In this document: piece after piece, positions 27,001 through 38,180 of the stretch | How positions within the stretch are numbered: the stretch's first letter is position 1 | Layout of the letters: every line of letters starts with the position of its first letter | Source of the DNA: Physcomitrium patens | Lineage: Eukaryota; Streptophyta; Bryopsida; Funariales; Funariaceae | Reading direction: 5' to 3' | DNA: 64,000 nucleotides | Assembly: GCF_000002425.4 (NCBI RefSeq) | Contig: NC_037255.1 | Coordinates: 10,746,622-10,810,621 of the forward strand | Notes under the pieces: generated by a model | Seen by the model: only the letters and a program-made list of their open reading frames with translations | Database searches by the model: none | Told to the model about the DNA's origin: nothing | Position numbers and translations under genes: made by a program

Positions 27001-28114
27001 ATTCTTCAATGTAAAAGATGAGCGCTTTCCTTGATACCCATGCTTGAATACATACCCAGCCTTCGCGTTCGTAGGAAGCTCCGATCCTTTTTTTCAAAGT
27101 CTGCTTTATAAACGCAATAGTGCCCAGTAGTTGATAGCATCGACTTAGCAAGCTGTGAGCTCGAGATTTCAGCTCAAAACAAGTTGGAATCTGATTTAGT
27201 AATAATTGCTGCAACAAAAACAAAGCACGCCCAGATAAAACCAATTAATTCTTCGGGCAAGTGATATGCAGTTCGCTCACGTATTCGCGTCCAAGAAAAC
27301 AATAATCTGCTAAATTACTTGACCTTACACAGATATATCAATAGCAGTTTTCGCAAAACATTGTCATAGCGACTCCAACAATTTGTTTAGTGTTGCTGCC
27401 ATAATACACAATTATCTCTTACCCTAAACAAATGGCAACTTCAAATTAGGTTTGTAAGAAAGTCATCTTGATTTGTCTCTAGAAGTCCGCTCAGGCAGAA
27501 AACGATGAACCCGGCAAGCAGAAACAGCTTAAATCGATACGCAATACATCAAGTTAAGCGCATAAAAACCTATTTTTTAAAAAACCGCCGACTATAATGA
27601 TTGCTAGAGACTAATTCATTTAAACAACTCATGTACAAGAGCCTCAAATCATATACAACTTCAAGGTTAGCGCAAGTCTCCATTCTCGGAATAGAAATGT
27701 TCATAATTCACGAACAAGACTAGGCTGAATTGAAGTTCCAATTCATTTCAGCTCAAACATCACTAGAAAACGCCGCAGATAACATCCAGGAAAATCTGCA
27801 TTACAATTCCAACCTCCACGGTCGCATCCGCAAGTTTCATGAAACTAAAAAGTACACAATTCACAAAAAATAGTGAACATCAAGACGAACCCACCTACCA
27901 GTCGTTCGAGATGCGCCTTGGCATGGGTGACATTCTCGGTGTGCTCAAGAAGCAGAGCCACAATTCGGAGGCGCGTCTTTACTTCAATCTCCGGCAAGAG
28001 CTACACCCAACTTTGGCTAATCGCTTCCAAGCCTTTCACAGCCTGGCGCTGTTACAACCTTGCTTTCTCGTATACATCGGCTAACTTCCAAAATCCTTCC
28101 GCTATCGACTCCAT
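24060..28114 (-). pseudogene. decayed MAU2/SCC4 cohesin-loader gene, introns retained
   Basis: The minus strand carries collinear pieces of plant MAU2 (SCC4), the TPR-repeat partner of SCC2 that loads cohesin on chromatin. Exon 1 (28114-27899) begins MESIAEGFWKLADVYEKARL and continues with VKTRLRIVALLLEH. Exon 2 (27208-27056) reads QLLLNQIPTCFELKSRAHSL. Later pieces lie near 26.8 kb (LWVCNF..QLAKALITEND), 26.3 kb (AIARLHIQMMPW), 25.7 kb (coiled-coil part), 25.3 kb (MVDLMVVCSRPKGTFKDC), 24.85 kb (VIWTGGVYLLFLTQLLENK) and 24.1 kb (CQMNAAVSYICLDD). Splice sites are often intact (GTAGGT, GTATGT, GTGAGT). Reading frames are not: exon 1 has stops at 28052-28054 and 28001-28003, the 26.8 kb exon has one at 26773-26775, and the 25.3 kb exon needs a frame shift. 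Because introns remain, this arose from a gene-level duplication or a dying gene, not from retroposition. A working copy elsewhere is expected. Confidence 0.85.
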
Positions 28115-28520
28115 CGCAACCTCTACCCCTTGTGATCGATAAATTCCTTCCTTCCTTCCCCTAGCATGTTCCTCTCTCCACGGCTCAAACCATGATCCGA
28201 AGTCTCACAAACATCGATCATACGAAGCATTCTAACAAGTCCAAGAGCATTTCTCAAAACTACAGTGGTAGAGCGAGTGATCGTATCTGCTTGAGTGGCA
28301 GATTGCACGCAAGAGAGGTTCCAATCTGGAAATTCACGACAAGATCGGAAACCCTAATGTTACCAAATGCAGGTTGCGAGTCTCGGAATAGTGGACTGCA
28401 CCGAGATAAAGCGTCGTTGTTGAGATACGAACCTGGTGGACACCGTGCCAACCTCCCATCCAAAGGAGCCGTGCATGATTGTTAAATCTGCTGGAACTCG
28501 CAACATGTCATTAACCAAGT
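28115..28520. other. former promoter side of the MAU2 fossil
   Basis: Balanced composition with short frames on both strands and no recognisable protein. It lies immediately upstream of the degraded MAU2 start and is most simply its old leader and promoter. Confidence 0.35.
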
Positions 28521-28716
28521 CGTGGTTGATAACATTTTGAACATAGTATACTACGTGAGCTTATTGTTGTACTGCACGTACGCTTTTGGTACTAACCGTC
28601 ATTGAAAAGACCATAGAGGTTAACAATAAATAATCACAAGAAACATGTGAACATTATACATATATTTTATTTCAATTATTTATTTATTTAATTTGATATG
28701 TAGATATAGATATATA

Positions 28717-28719
<3 letters not shown>

Positions 28720-28747
<28 letters not shown>
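28720..28747. repeat. (TA)n microsatellite
   Basis: About 28 bases of TA repeat, followed 80 bp later by an (AAT)n tract at 28830-28853. Confidence 0.85.
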
Positions 28748-28750
<3 letters not shown>

Positions 28751-30619
28751 TTTTTGAGGAATACATATATTGAGTAAGGATAAGATTGATGATTTGTTTT
28801 GAAATAATCTTCAACTTTTATTTTCAAGAAAATAATAATAATAATAATAATAACGATTGATTACTGTATCACTTTAGTCATATTTACCATTCAAACAAGT
28901 CAAAAGAATCAAAATATTATATATTATAAATGGTGTGGTTTTGTACATAACTCTTATGTTTGTTTGAAATTTAGTCCAAAGCTTGGATGAATCAAATGGA
29001 AATAAATCCTATTTTAAAAAACTTGTTTCTAATATAACTTTTGCATCAATGTGAATTATGAGTGATTACTAAGATTTGTATTTGATAATTGAAAGAACAC
29101 TATCTAATAGCTTGATAGTGAAAACACATAAAGTTGTTATACAACTTTGTTTTATGAACATTTATAGTTCTAGAAGGAGAAGTTGAAAATTTTAGTGAAA
29201 CCTAAGTCTTATGGAATTTCAAAAAAAGAGATGAACCTAGAAGAAAAATTGATAATTTTACAAGCTTAAAATATTAAAGAGAGAATTAAAAAACATTGAA
29301 CTTTAAAAAATAAAATAAAAATCCTTAATTGTACATATAGTAGGAATATGATGTAATTATTTCATAAAATGTATATATATACATATAAAGAATATAAAGA
29401 ATATAAATCAAATAATATATTATTTTATTGAAATATTTATAATAAAATAAACCATAAATGATTAATTGCAGCTAGGTCCTTCATTTGAATTCATTTTCTA
29501 CTCCTTTATAAAAATTTAAGATTTTGGATGGAAAAAGAAAATAAATAAACTTAAAAAAATTTAGTACAAAATATAGTCTTACAAAATTTACTCCTATAAA
29601 TCAACCTAAGGAATCCAAAAAAGGATAAAATGATATAATTAGAGATATTAAAGAATTCTCTTTGATAATATATTATAATCATATAAAATTTATAATTATT
29701 TTTCTTATCTATCTTTTTTAAATTTAATGTAAAATTTTAAAACTAAGAAAGAAATATGTGATTGAAACTATTATTTACTTAGTTATTCTAATCTTCAATC
29801 AAATATTATATTTTATTTTGAATTCAAAAACATATCAACTAAACAAATCTATTTGACACATCTATTTAAAATTATATTAGAAAATTTGATAAATAAATTC
29901 TTGTTTATATCTATTCTTTAAAACTTATATGTGTATATATATTTTACACACATAGTACTATAAATTATAAATTATAGATTACATAATAGAAAAAATATTT
30001 ATTATCAATTTGACACCTTAATTTTAAAATCTTATATATGTAAATAGATTTTATTAAATCTTTAATGAAATATTTCATATTGTAAAAATATCAAATTTTG
30101 TAATGTTAATATAATATGAATGAATAGAAATTAAATGCCAAGTTTTAGAATCTTTAACATGTATACAATTTGTTATGGATAAATATTATTAAAATTTAGA
30201 ATTAAAATTTGCATAAGTAGGAGCATAAAGTATTTTAAAAAGGTAAAAAACAAAAAATACCAATTACTTTTTTATTGTAAATAAATAACATATTAAAAGA
30301 AAAAAATTATATTAAACTTATATATAAAATTTAAGCAATAATATTGAAATAATATTTTTTTTATTAGAATATCTATACTTACTTAAACTTTGCATATATA
30401 TTTATAATAAACTAAAAGAAAAATAAATTTATTTTTATATTTTAGTATTTTTTTAATATATATTGACTTAGTAATCTATTAGTTTACATGCTCACTTCTA
30501 AATAAGATTTTTTAAAATACTTTTTACTTAATAAAATACAAGTTTTATATTGAATTTATTCACATCATTTAAAATTTGTATATTATAAACATTATTGAAG
30601 GTATTTGATTTTTTGTTTA

Positions 30620-30647
30620 GTAATAATAATAATAATAATAATAATAA
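30620..30647. repeat. (AAT)n microsatellite
   Basis: Nine units. A related (ATT)n tract of eight units lies at 30994-31018, so the two form an inverted pair about 350 bp apart. Confidence 0.85.
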
Positions 30648-31959
30648 ATTCTAACACTTATAACATATCTATACATCTAGATATAAATTAGCACACACAA
30701 CAAATTTAAGTTAGAATATCACTATTTTTAATTTTTTTAATTTTTTTAAAATTAAACTTTTTTAATATTATATGCTAATGAATATATATATTTATATTTA
30801 TATATGCATACATATGTAAATTTAAATAATTTTTCTATTACTAAAAGATATTATAAAAAATAAAAAATAATGCTATGATTAATTAGACTATTATTTTTGT
30901 AATCTATGTTTAATTAATTTTAAGATATGATTCTATCAAATTTATTTTAAGCAATCTTTATATGTTCGTGATATACTTTGATTAATAAGTAAGTTATTAT
31001 TATTATTATTATTATTATCAAAAGTTGAAGAAAATATTTTTCCAAGAAAACAAAACATAAAAGTATATTCATTAGTATAGAGTTAGAAAATATTGAAAAA
31101 ATTTATTGAACAGTTATATACAATGTTGCAATAATGTTGTGCTTGAAATGCAAACCAATGTCAAATCCTATTCACATTTAACATGCTATTAATAAATATA
31201 TACATATTTATATTTACATATTTGACTTAATTCTGTAGTTCATATCTTAGAAACTTTCTTACTTAAAGAATGAATATTGGATAATTGTTCTTTATGATGT
31301 TTACAACTTTATGTCAAAAGTAACATAATATAAATGTAGATCATAATAATTTGGAATTTAATATTCTTATTCCATATGTTTAAACATAATTTTCCATTCA
31401 CAAAAACATTAACAAGATAATAAGGTTTCAAATATATTTGTAAAATGGTGTTTATCTACCACGTATTAAAATAAAACGAACCATGATTTGTGACAACATT
31501 AAATTTTATAGATTACAACTGTGATAAAGGTAGACTTAGAGATTTTTTATAAATATTCTACTATGCAAAGAAATTTTCTTCAAAAACTTAAAATTAAGTA
31601 AACTAGATTTGTTTGTTAGAAAATTTTGTATAACTTTGTTTTAGTAGCTTTTACATCCTCCAATTAAAAAAATCTACAATACACTTCTAATCTTGTAAGT
31701 AACATTCACATAAGCAGGACCTAAATTATCCTCAATTTCATCAAAAAAAAATTTATTACGTTGTCGTACTGTAATTGCTTATAGTATGTAAAAATTAGTT
31801 AGGACATATAATATGTTCATAAGTCTTGGTATATGTTAGGATGGTTAATAGATTAATTTGAAGAGAGTGGATATAAAAAACTTTATTTTGGGTTTTATCT
31901 ATTTTGATTATAGCATTTAAAAAAAATCTATAGAACCTAAATGTTTAACATGAATCCTT

Positions 31960-33050
31960 AAGATGAGATTAGAGCCTAAAGAAGAAATTTTTAATTAGGA
32001 GGAGGCTTATTGGGAGGGATGAAAGCAAGGCATGGTTGGATGAAGGCATGGAATGGGAATCTTCATTCCTATTGGTCAAAGGCCATGTCCAATGGGCATC
32101 AAAGAGGCTGCCCGAGGTCTTATTAGGAATTAGGGTTTCTCTTTTAAGATAATTCGAGCTTTGGAGGCTAGGGTCATCAAGTTTAGGTTTTTGGGTACAA
32201 ATTGGGTGCAAATTTTGTGTGATTTAGAGTTTTTATGAAGGAGTTATTGGCGCTCAAAGTTAAGGTGTCAATTTTGTACCTATTGTCACTCTTTGGGGCA
32301 TAAGATATGTTTACGGAGAGTAAAAAATGATTGGCAACTGGGGTTGGATAGAACACTTCTTTAACCACACTTTTCATATGTTGTTTAATGAATTTGGAGT
32401 TTGGATGAAGAAGTATAGAGGGTTGAAGTCAACACATCCAAATCAAAGGTAGTAAGTAAGTGATTTTGTTCATAATAATGGTTGGAGCCATATCTTGAGT
32501 TTATGGAAGAATTATTAGTTCAAACCTTTTGGAAAAGGTAGATAATTGTGTTAAGAAACTATACATACAAATTTTGTGGCATATGGATATTTAGTTTGTG
32601 AGATATGAAGAAATTTGCATGTAGGTGTAATAAAACTAGGGTTTGAAGCTACTATTAGGGTTTTGGTGATATCTTAAGATTTGCGATGAATTTATGAATG
32701 AAATTTGTTGTGGTAGTTGTTAGAAGTACATCAGTACTTTATGTAAAATTTGAGTATGTAGGAACAGTCCAATTGAAAGATATGAGTTTTTGAAATTCGG
32801 GAATAATATCCCATAAGGATATTAAAGGATTTAGAGGTTTTATCATATTTTGGGTGTTTTTGGAAACTTAAGACTTATACATTTGGTGTAGTAGTACCTA
32901 AAAGTGTTATATGTATGTATATATATATATATATATATAAACTTGGACTTCCTTATCTCAAGACTTGATTGAGCAATTAGTGGCAACCAGAAGTCCAATG
33001 ATTTCTTGAGGCAAACTCTCTCTATCTTGACAATGTCTCATTTATCTTGC
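31960..33050. other. repeat-like island, possible old transposable element
   Basis: This kilobase differs from its AT-rich surroundings: it is T/G-rich on the plus strand, contains loosely recurring phrases, and has no open frame above 81 codons. The texture resembles the non-coding terminal parts of plant LTR elements, but I could not identify terminal repeats, a target duplication or a coding part. Family and age are not determined. Confidence 0.25.
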
Positions 33051-33398
33051 AACTTGCTATTATTATTTTTTGTATATTAGTATAATCAATTTAATTTTTT
33101 TTGTTAAATTTTACCCAAATATATTCTTGCTAATATTGAATCAATGCCATATACTAAAGAAATGTTTAACTTCTTCATATTAAATATAAACTGTGGAGAG
33201 AAATTTTATAAAGTAAAATATCAAAAATAAAATTGTCAATTTTTAATTTCATTTCTTAGAATATATCACAAAATCATTTAAGCCACATGATGTTACATTT
33301 GGTAGACCACCTACCACAAATAAAATTGCCTTCAGAATCTTCAATCTATCATTCATAAAAGAATAAAAAAAATACAAAGTATGAATATCCCTTGAGCA

Positions 33399-33401
<3 letters not shown>

Positions 33402-33429
<28 letters not shown>
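33402..33429. repeat. (TA)n microsatellite
   Basis: About 28 bases of TA repeat. Another TA tract flanked by short GT repeats lies at about 34202-34240. Confidence 0.85.
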
Positions 33430-34199
33430 TAATTTTATATGCTTCACACTAATCTGTGTTACAGAGTAACTTAGTCCTTTTACAGAGATTAAATTTTTGA
33501 AGAAAATAAAATGAATAAGCCATGCATTACTTTTTCTTTTTCATATTCACTTTTCTACATTATATATCTCTTTGCATTATAGTCTTGTAATAATATGAGG
33601 CAGAAGAGCATGCATTCCATTGCACTAAAGTTTCATAAATCTTTGGCTTCATTTTTAAGACTGTTCTGTCCGATTAGTATCACATGTATTGTTTTAAAGA
33701 AGGTGCCTGATAATTTGGACTAACTTTTTGAATGATTATATATATATATATAGATGTATTTTTTCTACAATTATATACCCCTACATGTATTCTGATGTTT
33801 ACTAAAAGGAATTCACTTCTTTTCATCAGAGGAAATATATCTAAAGAATAATGGGTAAGACCATGTGAACAAGCATTTTAGTATGCCATATAAAGTAGAA
33901 TTGGTTGCATTTTTTTTAATGCAGGATTGAATTTACAACTTCAGGAATTTTAAAAAATCGGATTTATATCTTATATTAGATGCGTGACAAAAACAAACTA
34001 CAATCTCACATTAAAGAATGCACCAGGATGGGAACAAAAATAGTTTTCATTTTTTTTTTAAAAGGTTCAAACTTCATTTAAGAAGCTGCAAAATTAATAA
34101 TCTGACAACTCATTGAAATTTAATTCCACAACTTGTTGTGCACAATGGATTTGGTTTATTCCAACTATTTTCAAAAGTGGCTCCCAATGAAAACTATAT

Positions 34200-34241
<42 letters not shown>

Positions 34242-34555
34242 ATACATTTTATTTCATTCCAAATTATTAGTTAAAATAATAAAAAAAAAAAACAAATATG
34301 CAAACAGCTTTGCCCGTTTAATGTGCTATTAAGTGGTCCACACACACACATAAGTACTAGTGGAAACCCATGCCATTGACCACAAAAAAGAACAACATCA
34401 ATATGCAAATTTTGATCTTTGACTGATCAAAAGTTGAGTTATTGCTTCACTTTTGATGAAAACAATGAGATATGCACTGTATTAGAGCTCCTCTGGTTTA
34501 TCTCCTGAGAGCTGTTTTATATAAGAAATGTGTTGCTTTTCTTTATTTTTCTTGA

Positions 34556-35700
34556 TTTAGGAAAACCATGAATGATTTGCATCCAAAGTGTTGTAGTAAG
34601 ATTGAGCGGATGTCATCCGGCTCACCGTATTCCCCCTATTCCATACAAAAAAGCTTCGATGGCCTGTTCGTATTCGAAATCTGGAAGCAACAACGAATGC
34701 GAGAGAGGTGGGGGGTTTTGTCGTATGGTAGAAACAGCCCAACGCACGCGAGCACAATCAATCACCAAGACGACGCTGATTTGACTTCCACGCACACACA
34801 ATCATAAAACACGGCTCGCTCGCGACGAGACAGATGGGGACACGCCACAACCGCCAACCAAGAGAGAGCGAGAGAGCATCAGGAGATCCGGTCGCAATGC
34901 CGCGGATGGTGAGAAGCCCTGCTCACCAGGAAGGGATGGTGGGTCCCATCGATCTCCTCCCCCGCAGATCGCCAATCCAAACCCCCTCAACACCCTCACG
35001 AACCGTTACTGCAACACGCGGCGACATCGGCTGAGCCACACCCCCAGCCGAAAGCTGTCATCCCACCCCCCAATAATGAGCTCGACGGAGTCGAACAGAA
35101 GTTTCGCGGAGTTTGAGAGGGCGATGCGCAGCAGGAAGAGGCCTCCTCCCCCGGATCGTGGCACCAGACCTCCGCGAAAAAGACCTCGGCAGTGCAACAC
35201 CCCGCCACGTTCTCTCCGCTGGGAAACTCATCCCAGATTACCCCAAATATATATATTTTTTTCCTACAGCGCGGCATCAGATCCTCGCTTCAGAGACTCG
35301 TGCCGGGAAACTTCGACGCGCCAAATTTAACACCGTCGACTTTTGTTACCACCCCTGCGCTTGCTTTCGGGCCACTGCTGCTCTCGCCTGATCGGACTCG
35401 GTGCTCACTCATATTTGCCCCCCTGCCGAGTTGAGCCTCGGTGGATTTAGCAGTTCAAATGTTCGCACTGTTGAGCACGCTTGGGGCTTTATTCTCACGT
35501 CCTTGCGCGGACGTCTTCAGGAGTACTTCGCCGTCTCGCACCTTGTACACCGCGATAAGAAACATAAACATTTCTCAGCTCTATTTACAGGCAAAACACC
35601 ATCCACTGTCGTGAAGGGAAGCTGAGGGAATCGTCGATTAGGGTTTCAGATTGCAGTCTAAGTACACATCACAAGGAAATAAAATAAAAAACGTGTAAGT
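34556..35700. other. GC-richer island without recognised coding
   Basis: Composition rises sharply above the flanking desert and frames of 60-95 codons are open on both strands, none with a known domain. The plus strand near 35.64 kb has TTAGGGTTTCAGATTGCAG, which looks like a plant leader with an intron acceptor. It may be the promoter and first exon of a plus-strand transcript, perhaps a non-coding RNA, but no downstream coding exon was found before the RALF gene. Confidence 0.35.
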
Positions 35701-37784
35701 GGTTGAAAGCATGAACATAAACTTCCCAACTGTTTGTTTGTTTTGTTTTGTTATTTAATGTAGTGTGCTACTTTCACGTCCACTCTTCAGCATAAATTAA
35801 ATAGTACCCAGATTATGACAGATCCTTCAATCAAGCTAGTCCAGTAGAAGAAGACAAAGGAGCCTTTTCTCTTTAGGTTTGTGCAAATATCCATCCGCAA
35901 CTTAAATGTGTGTTGTAGAATTAAGGATTTTTGGGGGCTTTTGGAAGGATTGTGTTACGCAGAAACAAATGGTGGGAGTTGGTAGCAGCAGCATTATTCA
36001 TTTATATATTTAGTTATTTTATCTTTTTTGTTGTCCTGGGTGGGATTTAGACAAGTCAAAGAGTCCTTTTTTGTCTTGAGGGCGCATGCTGTGAATAGAT
36101 ACAAAGTCAACATGTGTGCATTGGAATATGTGTGAACATGGAGACTCTCTCTCTTTTCCACACAAATGCTTTTGTTTGGTTGTGGGTTTGCTTGTATTGG
36201 ATCCCGGCATAGTTATTGCCTCTTCGTGTTTCTACACTGAGATGGTGAACTTGGACCTGGTTTAGGGTTTGCCTCGCATCACGTCTACATAACGAGAGAA
36301 AATCCTAAAAGAAGTATCTTGGTTATTTTTCCTTGAACAATAATGACAGCAGTTACATGGTAAATTATTTCGCCATTCCATAATTTATTGTTGGAGTTGC
36401 GAGACCAAAAGAGATTTCAGTAACGAATTGATAATAACAGAAATTGTAAAACTAAAAAAAAACTAGAAATGATTATTTATGTGATGTCGTATAAGGGAAA
36501 TTTTGGTTTTTGATCAAAACAAATTACCTTATTTTAATTTTTGGGGTCTTTAGGCTTCTTGTCCAAGGTGTGAAAAAACATATAATTTCTAATTGATTCA
36601 TTCTTCTAATCGGAGAAAAATAAATAGATTAATAGTTATTAATATATTAGTTTGTTTTATACAAGAGACAAATTATGCAGGGCGGATCAAACTTTACAAG
36701 CCTTGTTGTATGCTTGTCCAAATCATTGAATTCTAATGCATCGTTTCCTTGAAACACAATCACTTACTTATACTTACCACTGACACCAACAGCACACAAC
36801 GACTCACAATTTTCCACAACTTCATCAGGCGAAGTGGTGGAAACATTGTGGTATGAATTTAATGAAATGTTTTGCATGTGCATCTCGGAGAACAGACTGT
36901 CCAATTCAAATGCACACAAACTAAATGGAACTCAGATTTAATCCTCACACACAGTATTTTTCTTCTCCAGTGTAGATTACTCACAACATCAAGCATTGTT
37001 GGATCCAAGCAGAATAGCCCAGGGTCACAAAAACGAAGTACCCCAACAGACATCAACGCTAATTAAACTCCACACTAAATACAAAAAAAATGAAACAGAG
37101 AAAGAGAGATGCAAGGGGGGCGTAAAAGAAGGGGGGACGTGGAAAGAAAAGGTGACAGCGATGGCCATGGCCATGCGAGCAGTGCGCTGCAGCGCAGCGC
37201 AACCCGACGCCACGCACTGCCCGCCATCCCCATGCGTTAAGTCGGGCAGACGAAAGAAAAATTAGGGGAGGGATTAGTAAAATAGTAAGATATAGACTGG
37301 AGGGGGGGGGGGATCCCGCTATAATGCCAGGGGCGGGGATGGGGTCCCGGTGGTGACGGAATGGGGGTGGGAGTCACGCCTGGGTTACTAGTTACCAGGG
37401 ATTTGCAAGCTGGCCTCGCGTCTTCCACTTGCTAAAAATACAGCACCAAGCTCGAGCCCTTCTCCATTGCCAGCCAGCCACCCGCACCTCCCCGTACTCG
37501 GTGCCATTGTTTCCTACCAATCTCCTCCTCCTCTTGCAGGAGGTTTCCACTCGCGGTCCGTGGGCTAGACAGCCGGTAACGTGACGTCTTGGCGTTTTGT
37601 GGGATTTCCAAACTGCGCTAGGTTGTGGTGGTGTATGGACGTAAGTGGTTTGGGTTGCGGGATTTGTTGTAGTAGTTGTTGCTGTTGGTTGGTTGGAGCG
37701 GGTGGTGTGGCGTATCAGTGGATTTAGATCTGCGCCTCGCCCGAGTCGGGGCAACGGAAGGGCGTTTGTAGTGCGGGGGGAGGA
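35701..37784. other. intergenic region and RALF upstream sequence
   Basis: No gene was recognised. 35.7-36.9 kb is AT-rich and featureless. From about 37.1 kb the plus strand becomes G-rich, including a run of ten G at about 37303-37312, and this part is the likely promoter and 5' leader of the RALF gene. Confidence 0.4.
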
Positions 37785-38180
37785 ATGGTGATGGGAGGAG
37801 TGAAGGTCGGCTCTTCTGCCCTGGTGTTGATGCTGGCAATGCTGGCATTCGTGCTGGTGCAATGCGTGGACAGGGCGGACGCGGGTCATGGAAGCCCCAT
37901 CATGGAACTCGCTACCACGTCCTCCGGTCTCCCCGAGGGGTTCGATGATCTGAGAATGTATGAGGATCCTGAAGACCAGTTCCTTGACGAGCCTGCCAGG
38001 CGCTTGTTGGCCGCACGGCGCAGGAGCTATATCTCTTACGGGGCCTTGAATCGTAACCGCTCTCCATGCCCAGCGCGCTCCGGTCGGTCGTACTACACGC
38101 CCAATTGCAATAGCAACGCAGGACCGGCGCGGCCTTACACCCGGGGGTGCCTCCGGATCACCCGTTGCCAGAGAGTGTAG
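37785..38180 (+). CDS. RALF: RALF-family secreted signalling peptide precursor
   Basis: A single-exon 131-residue precursor. Residues 1 to about 33 form a signal peptide. The propeptide is acidic and ends at a subtilase-type RRLL site (72-75). The mature region has the receptor-binding YISY motif (82-85), four cysteines (95, 108, 122, 128) in canonical spacing and the conserved ending RGCLRITRC. RALFs are alkalinising peptides that bind CrRLK1L receptor kinases such as FERONIA and cell-wall LRX proteins, and they restrain cell expansion. Family membership is certain from the mature region. Which numbered paralogue it is cannot be told. A second in-frame ATG two codons later would work equally well. 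An AATAAA hexamer at 38536-38541 is a candidate polyadenylation signal. Confidence 0.95.
   Translation: MVMGGVKVGSSALVLMLAMLAFVLVQCVDRADAGHGSPIMELATTSSGLPEGFDDLRMYEDPEDQFLDEPARRLLAARRRSYISYGALNRNRSPCPARSGRSYYTPNCNSNAGPARPYTRGCLRITRCQRV

Larger units (their letters stand above)
28520..34555. other. AT-rich gene desert
   Basis: Six kilobases of very AT-rich DNA with no supported gene. It contains TA tracts near 28.73, 32.93, 33.41 and 34.22 kb, (AAT)n tracts at 28.83 and 30.63 kb and (ATT)n at 31.0 kb. The only break in composition is the moderately GC-richer island at about 31.96-33.05 kb. Confidence 0.55.

Noticed and set aside
28192-28485. 97-codon plus-strand frame
   Set aside because: It has no domain and lies in the former promoter region of the MAU2 fossil, with equally open frames on the other strand.
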